Assembly (NCBI GenBank): GCA_910574455.1
Contig: CAJSYZ010000005.1
Location: 2,666,001-2,730,000, forward strand
DNA length: 64,000 nt
Origin: Trichaptum fuscoviolaceum
Lineage: Eukaryota; Basidiomycota; Agaricomycetes; Hymenochaetales; Trichaptaceae
Direction: 5' to 3'
Shown in pieces: positions 10,224 through 22,871 of this stretch. A program made the position numbers and the translations under genes. Each line of letters starts with the position of its first letter. The first letter of the stretch is position 1. The notes below the pieces were generated by a model. That model ran no database searches and was not told the origin of the DNA. It was given only the letters and a program-made list of their open reading frames with translations.

Positions 10224-11873
10224 TGTCTTGGTATGATTGAGTTGAGAATGGATAGAGGTGGGAAGAGGTAGAGCAGCTGACTCGCAGGAGCCTGTATGCC
10301 GTGCGGATGGATGCTCAATCTAACTGCTTAAACTGCCATACTTATAGACGTCACAGCACGTGACTTAATACGACCATCTCCGAGTTTGCCTTCCGGCATC
10401 ACGAAAATCTCTAATTTCAGATAAGGCCCTTGTATATACATTGTAGAGGCATAATGCATGGTAATGAGAAATCTTATTATGCACACATATATAAAGTGTA
10501 GGTGGTACCTTATCCCAGTATTGTAGTGACTATAATCGGTGATAATGGGCCGACATTATTGTGAGCCCTTGCAATGGGCCACAATATTGCCGGGCCCTTG
10601 CAATGTACCACCATATTGCTAAAACAGGTAATACCACGATAAGGGCTTTGACATGTTCCTAACGTGACACAATGCTCTATCCATATTAGGGTCACTAGTA
10701 ATTATAGCACGCTTGGTTCATTATCAAATATATATATATTTAAACGTAAATACAAATACAGATGTATCTAAGTACTACATACAAAGAAAGAAACGTACAA
10801 ATCATATGTGCGGAAGCCGGTTCACCGTGCAAGGCCAGACTTGGCACACAAGAAAAATAGTACGAAAACAGCATAAGCCACAGCTCAAAGAAGAGACTCA
10901 AGTTAGCACTCTAGAAGTGGATAGTCCTGCAGTTGTCTTGACAAGTCCTGAGCTGTGATAGCAAGCAAAAGAGCAACCAGATACTCAGCCAGCCAAGTTG
11001 TCGAAGCATAAATTATGAGTCCAAAGAGAATCCAGCAAGCAGACAGCTCAACAAGAGAGAAACCCAGATCAAAAAAACAACCAGTAAAAGGAACCAGATG
11101 ACTAGATGTTTGCGCTGATGCACATGAATTGCCCAGCGCAGTCGTTGTCCCGTCGTCCGTAAGTCTTGCCCCACACGTAGTGGTTGGGGAAAGAAAGCTA
11201 AACTTTCACACGGTCTACATGACGCGACTAACACAAGTGAATATCGCGTGTGAACCGGATGCTCCGGCTATTAGGACACAACTTATCCCGATCTGTTGTC
11301 TTTGTTCCCGTTCCTCAGCCACTTCATTTTCCACGCCACTAGTAATACAAGTGACCGGTATGTACCCGGTAATATGACATCATATTGTGACCCATTGCAG
11401 TCGCATTATCAGACCCGGCTAATATGGTGCCAAAAATTGCCTTTCCATTATCAACCTATAAAATATTGCATGAGAATTGTCAGCCCCTCAAAATATGATA
11501 TATTTAAATCATATTGTATATCTAATATAACCCTACTATAAGCTAAGAGCATACTGTACTTGCATTGTAGGCACCACCATTAATTGGAGATTTTCGTGAT
11601 GGGGCTGTCCACGGGCAGTGCGGTCATCCTGTGTCCCTCCGAAGACCAGATCCTTTCTTCCTCTCTATCGCGAAGTCGGCTTATGCGCTCCTCAATTTGC
11701 GAAATTATTTTCCTCCACATTCCTAGTCGTCCCGGATTTGTTTCGAGTTTGTCACCATGCTGCTGTAAACGCTAGCCTCAGCGCTGTCCAGATGATCTCC
11801 ACGGAGCGGAACAACTGTTGAGCACCGCTCCCCACGCTAAAGTACACGCTCTCGCGCCCAATTCATTCCTAGT
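10224..11873. other. Intergenic, repeat-bearing
   Basis: FDH promoter side, then AT-rich DNA. It contains the tandem repeat at 10545-10630 and a diverged copy of part of that unit near 11375-11400. The words GGTGGTACCT near 10500 and AGGCACCACC near 11570 are loosely inverted, as the ends of a decayed non-autonomous element might be, but no clean terminal repeat or target duplication could be shown. No convincing gene. Confidence 0.45.
10545..10630. repeat. 29-bp imperfect tandem repeat
   Basis: Two adjacent 29-base units (10545-10573 and 10574-10602) both begin ATGGGCC and end GCCCTTGCA, followed by a degenerate third copy. Each unit has near-palindromic GGGCCC/TTGCAA words. A related word, ATATTGTGACCCATTGCA, recurs near 11383. 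Likely a remnant of a repeat family. Function unknown. Confidence 0.6.
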
Positions 11874-12655
11874 TCACCGCCTGGGCATTGGAGGGTCTGA
11901 ATTGACAATTGTAATTACAGATTCGTTAGCTTGTTGCTACATAGTTGAATACTTGAGAAAAGCTCACCAAATTCTGCTTCGTTCATCAAAGCACACCACA
12001 TGTCAAGTCCACACATATCGGAAAGCTGATCCCGTTCTTCCACGGCCATCCGTTGCTGGGAGAGGCCAGTTGAAGTTGGATCACTGTTGTCCCATTTTCG
12101 TCAAAGACGCAGATTGGACGGGTTGGGTCGGACTGTACAGAGATCTTACGGTATGTCCACTCCTTGTCAAATGTTCCCAGTGATTGTTAAGCAAATAACC
12201 CGAGACTTTCCGTGCTTGTAAACTTGAAGTGCCTACAACAGAACACTGTGTCTGTCATAGAGTTTTTCTGCGAGCAAGAGCGGTAGATGGTTGTGGTTCA
12301 TGTCCAACGAACATGGCACGCAAATCATCAACCTTTTGCCAAGCCCTTTTCATCTTTTGCGTGACAGTCTGCTTACAATCTTCATTACCAGGAAAGTCAT
12401 CTGCAATACCATCTCGGGCTCGGAAACTCGGAATGCGACGGGACATTCAACTTTTGATGCGTGCGAAATTTAGGGTGATCTTCCCGATTGGTCCAACTAT
12501 GAATTTTTACGGACACTCCAGCCAATCGAATACTCTCAGCTCTCCGAACTTGGGATTCCCCGTATCCTCCCTCCATTGGCTTGCGTTAGAATAATCTCTT
12601 TTCCTTTTTACCTTAGCCTCAATCAAGCATATGGCACAGCCAGTTTTGTAAGATT
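11874..12655 (-). pseudogene. Decayed protein-coding gene remnant, family unknown
   Basis: The minus strand shows gene-like structure but no intact frame. From about 12655 one frame reads roughly 130 codons with only two stops. Further down, an acceptor TTCTGTTGTAG opens a frame containing SGYLLNNHWEHLT, then an ACC|GTAAGA donor and CTCCCAG acceptor join in frame to VEERDQLSDMCGLDMW, then a TTTG|GTGAGC donor and TTCAG acceptor join to a short tail ending at a TGA at 11874. Three consistent splice pairs in a row are unlikely by chance. The 5' half needs stops or tiny introns, so I call it a remnant. I recognise no family. It may still be a living gene whose 5' exons I have misread. Confidence 0.35.
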
Positions 12656-13395
12656 ACAATGCCTTTGGCTAAACTGTAATAGAGGATAGAGCAGGTATGT
12701 ATGTACGCCCATCTTCCTCCGACGTCAGTAACAGGGTTACTGAGAGCTGACGTTTCGGAAGACTTAGGGACTATACAACCTCACCTCCTGAGACAGGACA
12801 AGCTTGATGAGCTGCTGTCCTAGCAGAGGTCAATTTGAAAACACCAACGGGTGTCCTTCGAGGCTTCGTCAAGCTGAACACATTCAGTCCAAATGTAGCG
12901 ACGTACAGATACGACTACCCGAGTTTTGCGGACGATCATAAGTCATAGGGTTGGCAAAGCTCTTGCTAAGGGAGCCAATGCGGATGATGACAATCCATTC
13001 AATGCAGATGCAGAGCGCTCGTCCCCACTGCGCAAGAAAGCTATTTCACACCGCTGCAAATAATCGGCACATGTCGTTTCGATTGAAGAAGTCCCTCCTT
13101 TGATGCTACATCACCTCAACTGAACCTTCAACCCGTCCAAAAGTGACCTGCATGTCTAACTTGAAGTTTTACGCGAAGACGAGACTTATTTGCAGCAAAT
13201 CAACGCGATTTGGCACTTTTCTGCCTTCAATCGCTCTTTTCATGTCCATCAAAGACCGAATTTAAGTTTCGTTTCGTGACAACTATGTCACGAAAGCAAT
13301 ATTTTTTTTTCGGTGTGTTTCCTAGCTACTCTATTCAGTGTGATTCTTACGCGTAGGTTAGATATGGGACTTTAGGCCAAACACCCCAAACTACT
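12656..13395. other. Gene-poor stretch
   Basis: Nothing convincing on either strand; only short chance frames. A run of T at about 13300 is the only simple-sequence feature. Confidence 0.5.
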
Positions 13396-13575
13396 TTAGT
13401 TGAACATTTCGTCTCTAAAGCATGGTCCGAATAGCTGCATGATTGCTTCTCTGTCCTCATCGGAGAGCAGTGTCATCGTTTGATTCTTCCGTCCGTACAC
13501 TAGCAGGCTGAAAGGACACTCAACTATTCCCTCATCAGGACGCAATGCGAGAGACAAATCGCTTGCATGGAGACT
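13396..13575 (-). pseudogene. Isolated terminal-exon-like fragment, unknown family
   Basis: On the minus strand a branch-site word TTAACTAAC and acceptor GCGTATAG are followed by about 60 clean codons (containing LRPDEGIVECPF and SDEDREAIMQLF) to a TAA at 13396. Upstream, another frame reads well (REREWF-like stretch near 13640), but I found no good donor to link the two. Most likely the last exon of a broken gene. No family recognised. Confidence 0.3.
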
Positions 13576-16500
13576 ATACGCCGAGAAGTTAGTTAACACA
13601 TGACAGCAACGACTTCGCGCGGTGTACAACACTCTAGGAACCATCGTTCTCTGACCGAGACTATCTCTTCATGCCCTTCAGAAGCCGAGATAGCATTCCC
13701 TTTCTACTACTTCGACTTCGATACATTGTCGTCCATGGGTTCTATCAACAGCGAAGTCTCATAGGAGTTACACCTGACCCGGTTTTCTCGGTGTAGTGCT
13801 GAAGGACGAACACCGATAACGATGGGCAGCAATATACGGCCAATACCACTTACTCGTCTTGTTCTTCTTTGGTCGATCAAAGAACCCGATCCATTTACGG
13901 CATATTCTACTATTAGACATCCAACCTCGTACCGAGAGCGGGAACAGGACTCAACGAGGATGATATGGCTCAAAAGTATTTGTGATCTCCTTACAGACCG
14001 GAGTCATGCCTGGAGGCTTCAGCTTGACTACTCGAGGATGCGCGGTTATCGGGACTATGCAACTTGAAGTAGTCCGATTGTTCATGCATCTTGCTCTTTC
14101 TCTGTGCTGTCATTCACTTCTCTGGCAGGAAATTAAAGCGCGTTTATTGAAGCGTAGGCGATCATTCATCGACCATTTAGCTTGATAACGGAAAGACACC
14201 TTTTTCGATATCACATTAAGGTCCTCGTCTTCAAGACACTGCTTTCGTTTGCTATGTGACTCCAGAACTGGCCGTACCTACCCGTTTGTCGCATATGACT
14301 TACGCGTTAGAACATGCATTGAGTATCTTTCCCAGTGCAAATGAAACTTCTTTACCTTGCAGAATCTGAACCCGCAATCCGCGTCGAATCACGCACATGA
14401 TACTTGGATGTTCCCTGTTGGGAGAACGCGGGCACATGGGCACATTGGCCATGCTCATCCCCTTTACGAAGAGCGTCTCGTGCAGTACGGTGCAAGGGTC
14501 AACATTAACCCATAGTTTTTATCGCTATGCCTTGTAGCTCGACATTGCTTGTGCCATACATACCTCGGACGCAACAAAGTATTCGGTTAGTGACACCCTT
14601 CCTACAGACTTCGATTACTAATGGTACTTTGTATTCCAAGTGTGATCATAAATGAAAAGCGTAAACAAATGGATAAGCTTATACATTTTCTGCATGTCGA
14701 CGCAGCCGGCCAGGATCTGTCGAGTACCCAATCGTGCATGATTGTGTTGGTTTCAGGCCGTCTCAATTCTTGCGTAAGTCACTCTTCTTTGATACATCGC
14801 ACTGGGTACTCGGACTCGGGGGAGCTTATATTGGTCCTTTGATATCTAGGGACATCGAATGTACAAGAGCTATTGTCTCTGACCATCCCGCGGAACGCAA
14901 ATTATACTAGTCCCAGCATGTCTGACTCTCGGACGTTGCTTCTCCGGGTTCTTGGCACTCATTCTTGATTGAAGAAGTAATCCAATACATCGGCGCCCAT
15001 TCTTCATCCCCGCGGGGCCTGTCTGTAAAGTCTCCAGCGCGTTCATTTCCATCAAAATCTCATCCCGGAACTCCTGGAATCCATCCCAGACTCAGCACCA
15101 TGGCTGCTACAACCATCTGGAGCCCATATGGCAGACCTATATCCATCGTGAATAACTAGTTGAGAAGCTGGCTCTATGAGGGCAATGCCGAGCTAGTATC
15201 TTAGCGAACTCTCCCTCAAGTCTCGAAGGTTCGAAGGCGCGGTGTCAGTAGCGCATTCGTCCTGAAAGCCTCGAACGATTCAATCTAATTGATATTGAGT
15301 GGGCCGCCTAAAAGAGGGGGGAGGGGAGGATCAGTCATGTCTCTCATCCCCTGTCGTCGTGGGGTTCTTGTTTCCCCAAGCATCTCCTTATGGATCTCTA
15401 GGCCGTGGCGTGCAGTTAAAGTAGCTTTGGAGGCATTTTCCTCTACCCTACATCTGGGTCTTCCTGGCTTCTCTGTCGTCTGCCTGTGTGGATGCTTTTT
15501 AAGGTCCCATTCATATAAGACCTTATTAAAGCCTCCGTTACGACGGTCCCGCGAAGGCATCCCGCAGTTCAGGATTCGGTACCATTGACCAAACTTCGAT
15601 CAATTTGCATGTGCACTGGATAGACTGAGGCGAACTTCATTGGTCGTCAGTTTCCTTGCTGCTCATTCAAGGTCAACTGGGATTTACACATATTACGGCC
15701 CGTCAACTTTTAATGCGCATCTCCCGAAACGAAGAGAAAATAACACGACTTATAACTTCTTTTTTGAGGCTACTCACGCCTGCGTGACCACACTCGGCGA
15801 GAGCATCACAGACCACCTTATTGAAGAACTGGACATGTATGAATGTGGTTATCGTGGGCCGCCAGGCGCGATTAATTAAAACTCAGACCTCTTCAATATC
15901 CTATGCCTCCCAGAGTCTTGTACTCTCATTGGTCGGTCGACTCCGAGAAGTCTTATATCCCAGTCTTCTCATCGTTTAACTACACTGTTTCTCTTCGACT
16001 CAGAAGACTTACAATTGTCGCCTGGTACAGGGCCTACTTATCTCCTTGGCAGCTCATCATGCAGGCGCCAAGTTCCCGTCGTCACTCAAAGGCACTTCCG
16101 GAAAGAATAACGCGGTCGAAGGAGGCTTAATCCAAATCACTCTAGCACATGAGCAAACTGCAGATGGTTGCCGAATCTTTGAACCAACTTCTAATACGGC
16201 CGCTATTGACGCGTAAAACGTCCAGTTATTCAGACATCTATTCGGAGCTATCCAAGCTCAGCTGGCACTTGTCAAGAGGTGAACCTAGCACTCGGCGCTT
16301 TCACTTCAAAATCAAGACATTTACAGTGAGGTATCGACTTTCGGGCATTTGCGGTCCGCGCACTTATGGTGCTTCACCGAACTCGGGCCTTCGACATTAT
16401 TCAATTAATTTCGACCCTGCGCTCATATGTGAAAGGAGTCCAGCGCAACATTGTCCGAAGTGGGACAACAGACGGCGGAGATAGGTCAAATCCTATGCCG

Positions 16501-19500
16501 AATACACCTTCCAAGAAGTATCAGCTCTTGTCTATCGAACTGCTCGAGCAACCGACTGTTCCTGAGCTGCGCTATCTGCTTGATTACTAGCTTAACAAGC
16601 GTCGGCTCGATTCTGATATTTCGGTGTATCCGGATTTACAGCGGCCGAGGCAGGCTCGGTTACTAACTTTTCTGACCGCCTTACTCATGAGCTCAATCAC
16701 TGTGCTGCACTTTTACACGCTGCGTGCGACGTGGAGCAGCTTTGAATACTTGTGATGATTTGGCTGTCACTACGCTGTGCCCTCGCTGTCTGGTCGTGGA
16801 AATAAACGGGACGCCGAACTGCTCCGCATACTCAGACTCGGAAACAAATCCTCAGTTTTCGTCGTGTTGAATCGACACATCATTGTTTTCGGATATTGAA
16901 GACACTACCACCCTTCTTCCGCTCTTCGTATCACCGAGGCCTCCAGGAACAATATTGTCGGTCACCAGGTTGCGCTCATCTTATTTTACTAAGAAAATTT
17001 GCAATTTTCACTGTGCAGGCGCCCGCCATACGAGAAAAAAGTACGTTTCTACTCACTAGCAGATTAAGACACCTTTTGATGTCGATTGACATTTAGTTGC
17101 AAAAGCCGATCTGGCAAAACCTTCTCTAAGACATAACATTATACCTCAGGTAAATTATACTGGCGGCCGAGTCCATGTACTTAATTGGCGCCATTCAAAA
17201 GCAAAGGATTTGGCACTGGCTCGGAATTCTTATTGCAAGAGCGTTGAAATGTCCATGAGCTGTTTACCAAGAGGCGGCCAAATACTATCGAATTGAATAT
17301 TGATGGTGCCTGGACCGGGATCTGCCTCCGTATTCGCCAGATAAACTGCCTGCGGCGGCAGATGCAATGTGCTCAACGACGCTCTAGTGCAAGGGTCGAT
17401 CCTCCGCGTTACCAGCTGTTACCAGCCGATAATCTGGTTCTTGTCTTCTTCAAGTTGGCCCTGGTCCCTCTGTCGAAAGGTCGTAGATATGTCTTATCTG
17501 ACACGTGACATCGAAGAAAGATGCCAGGAGGGGAACAATGCGAATGCGTTCTGAGTGAACCTGCGCTTGAGATCCCGCTCTGGTTGAGAGGCGTTTCCAG
17601 GTATGGATCTGGAACAAATTATGACGATATGTTAGCTTCTGCCAGGCAGCTTTGATAGCCAGCAATCCAACGCCACTGCCGCGATTGAATCCTGGCGATT
17701 ACTATCACCGCGGACAGGCTGCGAGTGCGTGGTATGAATGTGTCAGTGAGGCTGATGATGTTGATTGACGCTAATTGCGTTGAACACGAGTAGGTATACC
17801 TGCTTATTGAATAGACTTTGCCTTCCTCGACCCGCATGCTACACGTAGCTCAGTCATTCGACGACAAATACATCAGCGTAAGCAAATTTCCGGGCCTTTT
17901 CGCATCACTTGTTGCTCGCTAGATTGTGATGAATGTCTTGCAGTCCATATGGCAGGGCGTGCTTCTTTGATCTGCGCGCTCGATATCTCGTCCTAACGGC
18001 CGAGCGCGCTTAAGCCTTCTAGCTTCTTGAGGGATCGACTCTCCTCCCATCAACGTTACCCTGTTGATGCGCCAGAAGATGCGTCAAAAGGTGCGGGCAC
18101 TAAGGCCGACGTACGTGCTCATATGGTATACTGTTCATGCTCAAAGCTGACATCGTAATACACTAATTCCAATGAAGTTTGTGGCCTCCACCTTTGAATG
18201 CACACGAAAGCAGTTTCCCACCAAATCCGACTCCGTTCCCAGTATAGTTGTTCGTGGGGCAGTACTATGTGGGTGCACGTCAGATCTCTTCCAAATATAC
18301 AGACTAAATGAGTTTTGCACAGATAGGCGGTAGCAGTGTTGCCCCGCTCAATATCACTCCCCCTCAATCATCACTGCGCAAGTTGAGTGAATGAAATTAA
18401 CTTGTTATACTTTTGAGTTAGCCGAACGCCACAAACCAGCTCGCGATTACCAGACTGCCCGACAAATACTGCAGCGGTCTACCCGATCCATCCGCCTCAT
18501 TGAGCTTATTTTCGGGCCGGGAACTAATTCCATTTATAGGTTTACCTTTCGGCTGCCCATATTTGGACCTACCTGGACTCACCAACCGTGTCGATTCCCG
18601 GGCAGCCTCGGTTTTGTAAAACCTACCAAACTTGTCTGTTCCTCCATAAATGCATTACTCCATAAGTCGACTACGTTGTATTGGCTGGCCTTCTCCGTTT
18701 TTCGATACAAGCAGCGTCGCAGGCAACGCAATCTTGGCCTCTCAGTTAACAACCGCTTACCCTGCAACCCCTTCTAAGGAGCTGGTCGACTTCTTCTCTG
18801 GAAACCAAGTCCATTCACTCAGGAGTCTACATATTGATGAGTTATTTCCTCTTCTCTGCACAAACCTAAACTCCATCACGCATAAATTTCGGAAGCTACT
18901 GGAGTGCATCTCTGCCCGATCGATCAGGGCGAAAATACGAGTAAGCTTACAATTCAGCACAATGCTAATTAGTAACACGTCTGCACATCGTATTTGCGAG
19001 CGTGCACTCCCTTGATCCTCTGATCACCAACCAAGGGGACATCCGGCGGTAGGCATTAGGATCTGTTTGCCATCACTGATTGTCAACAGGCACACTTCTT
19101 CTAAGTAAAGAAGCCGGGGTCTATCACCACATTGCTTTCTAGAGTCAGCCAATGTTCCAGAACGAAGATTCGTTCTGTGGCATCTGATGCTTCACTCGCT
19201 TCCCTCACCGTCTCCGAAAGTGCTGCGGGCAGGGACAACGAAGGAGGTCTTTAGAATGGAACTTGTGTGACGTTGTCATTGTTGTTACGCCATGATCCTA
19301 CGCTTGCACTGCGTCTCAGCTTCGTTGAGTTTCTAATTGGTCAAATGGCCTTCCAGATGACTTGCGCCCTCGGAAAAGGACTGATTATCGGACGCGAACG
19401 CGAGGCAACGGGAAGCGGCTCGGCGCTTCGACTTCTCTTGCTAGAAACCAGCGAATCCACATGTAAGTGTATGAATTATTTGCTTCCGTTATTCCATACG

Positions 19501-21095
19501 TTACCTTATTATTCATGAACTGCGGTTTCCGATGTCGGGAGAAACAAAAAGCATGATCTCGAACATTTGCCTGAGCTGTGGAGTCATCACCATTAGCATA
19601 GCTTTAGAAAGCCCATCAACGATACCCGACAACGGCGGAAGGATGGAGGTTTGGTTGTCCTCTCGGCATTACCAATAGGGGACGTGGATCGCCGTTTTCA
19701 GTGCAGATGATCGACGCGTGCCGAATTATCCCGATTTGGATATTTCTGGTATTTCTTCCATAGAAGAGGTCCGCACTCAGGCTGCCTACATACTTTGATT
19801 TAGGCATCTTGTTTATTCTGCTGCGGCGGCGGCCAGTCAACTTCGAAGGTCGACTCGGCATCTGCCTCCGATTACATTGATGCACCTAAATTTGAAAGGC
19901 TCAGATATTTCTGCAGTAGCCATTTTGGAACATGGATTTCATGCGCACCTTGAATAACTGCCGGTGTTTCGGAGACTTGAGTCAAGAATCTTTGATATTA
20001 TGATGATCATTGTCTGGGCGCCTGAGCTATTGCTATCCGTGCAAAACAAAAGACTCCGAAACAACTTCTGAAAGTACGCCGATTTTGTCACGTTGTCAGA
20101 TATATGAAGGAGAATGACGAGGCCCGTACTAGCATAACACCTGTTCGGGCGGGGCATGCACCGACTTGGACCACCAACCCTTGTCCTTGCTCGATTGAGC
20201 GTCATGGAGAATTCATGGAAGTTCTTCTAGTCCGGTCTAGAATTGAACTCAATTCATCATGAACAATCTTTAGCTTTTACATGCATACATTATCTTTTAG
20301 TAGTGATCATCAACATATCTGTCAATTGTCTCAATTCGTGAATCATAGATGGCAATTACCTTTTGTAATAGTGGTGTGTTAAATGTGTTCAGTTCCACTG
20401 TTGATAGGATCTCGTTCAGATGTCAAACAGTAACTGTGAGTCATTATGCCGAGGTCCGTTCGGGGTGCATACAATTAGAAATAGGCGAGGTGATTGAGTG
20501 GCATCCGGCGACTACATCTAACCTCCAACAGGGAGTCCACTTGACTTTTCATTCGCATATTCAGATTTTAAGTTCTGTATAGTCGTCTTTCGTATCAAAG
20601 TTCGTAGCACAATCGCATGACGCACGGGGCAATGAGGCACTGCACGACCTCTAATTCATTCTGTCATCTGGAAATCTGTATCCCGAATGCCACTTGCATC
20701 ATCTTCTCCGGGCATCCAGGATCATTTGACATCATTGATAAGAGTGTACATGCCCCCTTTCGATATTCATTTCAAACGCCTGTGGCCTATGCACGCCCAC
20801 TCAATCTCAAATAAATGAAGGTACCCTGTTGGCATGAAAAGAACGTGCTCAGATATGTTTTGGACAAAGAAATCTACATGCTGCAATGGATCCAGCCGAG
20901 ACTACAACCTTCTAGTACCGCGATCTTATATGAAATAACCGACAAGACTAGCGGATTAATATCATTCTCAAACGAATCAAGCTTCGTCACTTCAATGGCA
21001 CTAGATGCGTCCGAGTCTATACCAGCGGCCGGAAGAGGATAGGCCCCGTGCGCCAACCGGAAAAATAAGCACAAAAACAAGCGCTTAGTGTATAA
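13576..21095. other. Long gene-poor tract
   Basis: About 7.5 kb without a gene I can support. Frames are short on both strands and change every 100-200 bases; base composition is close to that of the coding regions and shows no obvious C-to-T (RIP-like) skew. Isolated splice-like words occur, but they do not chain into a model. No reverse transcriptase, transposase or terminal repeats were recognised. Confidence 0.5.
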
Positions 21096-22871
21096 TTAAC
21101 AGACTTCGATTCCGACCTTGTCTGCCAACAACGTACAAGTCGTTATTCCTGTTTCGTCGTCGACGTGGACCTCCGTGGTCGAGCTCGGTTGTTGTCCGAC
21201 CCCTGGATCCGAAGTCGCGAACATCGAGAGCGGGTTGATTGTTGCGCCTAGACGATACTTGGGGTTCTCAATAATTACGCCATAGTCATCTTCCTCTTCG
21301 ACCGGCAGTATGGCCCGATGACCAGCGTCTGAAGTCGAACAAAGTGAAGCCCCACAAATCTCCGACTCTTTCTCCCCGATTCCAAGTGTCGCGCCTTCAG
21401 CAGCAAATGGGTGATAGAGGTTTCGCGACGACATATAGATCTTTCTCAGGATTTCTCTATTTCTGCCTTCCAGGTCCCTAGCGGCGTCCGAAGCCGTGAG
21501 CAACTCTGCCGTAAGGCTGATTTCGTGGTAGATGACTTCCCAGCGACTGAGCCAGCATGTTTCCCAAGGCTTTGTCGCCAGTGGATCGTCAGCATAAGGT
21601 AGAGGAGCGCTAGAATGCCTGAAAGAAGCAGATTCGGAAGAAAGCCCGGTGGTGCCTGGAAGTTCCACTGTATTAGCTCTGCAATGTACACTTATAGGCA
21701 GTTCCTTTATGCTCCGGAGTGATGTACAGTGGACGTCGGAGGGGAAGGCCTTGCTGAAATCTAGGCAAGAATCGCCGCCGACAATGCAGCTCGCGTGGCC
21801 ATTGTCTTCCGAGAGTGACGGTACTAAAGTATCTCCCGACAGATTGCTCCCGTCAGGTTCTCTCGAGTTGTTATCGTCCTCTCTCCGAGGTGAGGAAGCA
21901 AGCAGATGCCGAGTGCGAGACTTCAAGTCAAAGATCCAGGCCAGCTTTGCGAGAGACCAGAGCGGCAGATGGTCGAACATAGTGTCGACAGAAAGCAAGA
22001 AGGAATCACGCAGAGATAAGAGGTCTCCTAGACGAGGAAATAGAGCAGGGTTTGCCAAGGGTCTTTCTTCTGACAGTTCTTGAGGCAAGTTCCGGAGAGA
22101 CGCAGAAGAGCAGCGGCGCCGAGGACCATGAGCAAGATGTGCGGGCAAATGAACAGCCCGTTGTTTCTCTTCTTCAATTCCGCCATAAGCTTCTTCTGAG
22201 CTGCAGCACGCCTGGCTGAGTTCGCTCTGGTATTCCTCCCAGTCTTGTCTCCTTCTCCTCCAGAGTTCCCGGCGATTGTGTAAAGAGGCGCGAGAGAAGC
22301 CGCGATCGATATACAGATGCCGTTGGGCAGACTCGCGTTGAACAGGTAAGAAGCCACATAAAGGAGATGGGTATCTAGGTGAAGTCGGATGAAAGACTCT
22401 CGGCAGATACTTAGGATAACTCATCCGGGAGCTAGAGGCAATAGTGATTGCATCGTCGTCTTCATCACTTGAGGTGTCCGAGGCGTCATGACCAGCAGCC
22501 AGCTTCTTCTTTTCCTTATACTGCGCCTTCTGCCCTTTAATCATTTTCATCAGCGCGGGCCAGCGGTCTGAAAGGCGCGTGCTTCGTTTGTTCCTGCGTA
22601 ATACGTGCGGGGGTTCTTGAGGCTGTTGTGTATGCTGTAACGGTGCCGCGGAGGCCTTCACGTTCTCTTTCATGCTAATGCTATTGGTGCTACCGTCGAG
22701 GCCAGGAGTGCGTTGGCAGCTCGAGCCCTTAGGAATCTGGGGCTCTATTGCATCCGAGGCATCCGCAATGGCCAAGGGCTGTTTTCGCGTCATAGTCGCC
22801 TTCCGAGGGCCGCTCGACGGCGAAGCCGAAGCAGGGAGTGTGTGAGTGCTGATAGGAGTGATGCTAACCAT
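21096..22871 (-). CDS. Unrecognised 591-residue protein, single exon
   Basis: An uninterrupted frame of 591 codons, by far the longest in this part of the window, so a real gene is likely. The N-terminal 150 residues are low-complexity and basic, then acidic (SDEDDDAITIASSS). The middle is Arg/Glu-rich and probably helical (RRELWRRRRQDWEEYQ). A hydrophobic but not clearly membrane-spanning segment, WSLAKLAWIFDL, sits near residue 320. The C-terminal part has a conserved-looking DDYGVIIENPKY stretch. No signal peptide or known domain is visible. Its upstream side carries a cluster of CACTGGCA words. It may be a lineage-specific regulatory or cytoskeletal protein, but no function can be given. 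Confidence 0.7.
   Translation of the reverse strand: MVSITPISTHTLPASASPSSGPRKATMTRKQPLAIADASDAIEPQIPKGSSCQRTPGLDGSTNSISMKENVKASAAPLQHTQQPQEPPHVLRRNKRSTRLSDRWPALMKMIKGQKAQYKEKKKLAAGHDASDTSSDEDDDAITIASSSRMSYPKYLPRVFHPTSPRYPSPLCGFLPVQRESAQRHLYIDRGFSRASLHNRRELWRRRRQDWEEYQSELSQACCSSEEAYGGIEEEKQRAVHLPAHLAHGPRRRCSSASLRNLPQELSEERPLANPALFPRLGDLLSLRDSFLLSVDTMFDHLPLWSLAKLAWIFDLKSRTRHLLASSPRREDDNNSREPDGSNLSGDTLVPSLSEDNGHASCIVGGDSCLDFSKAFPSDVHCTSLRSIKELPISVHCRANTVELPGTTGLSSESASFRHSSAPLPYADDPLATKPWETCWLSRWEVIYHEISLTAELLTASDAARDLEGRNREILRKIYMSSRNLYHPFAAEGATLGIGEKESEICGASLCSTSDAGHRAILPVEEEDDYGVIIENPKYRLGATINPLSMFATSDPGVGQQPSSTTEVHVDDETGITTCTLLADKVGIEVC

Noticed and set aside
15285..15588. Overlapping 91- and 99-codon frames on both strands
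   Set aside because: Mutually antisense and neither has recognisable features; a chance stop-free stretch.
10224..21095. Search for a transposon or retroelement in the gene-poor tract
   Set aside because: No transposase, reverse transcriptase or integrase motif, long terminal repeat or clean target duplication was seen.
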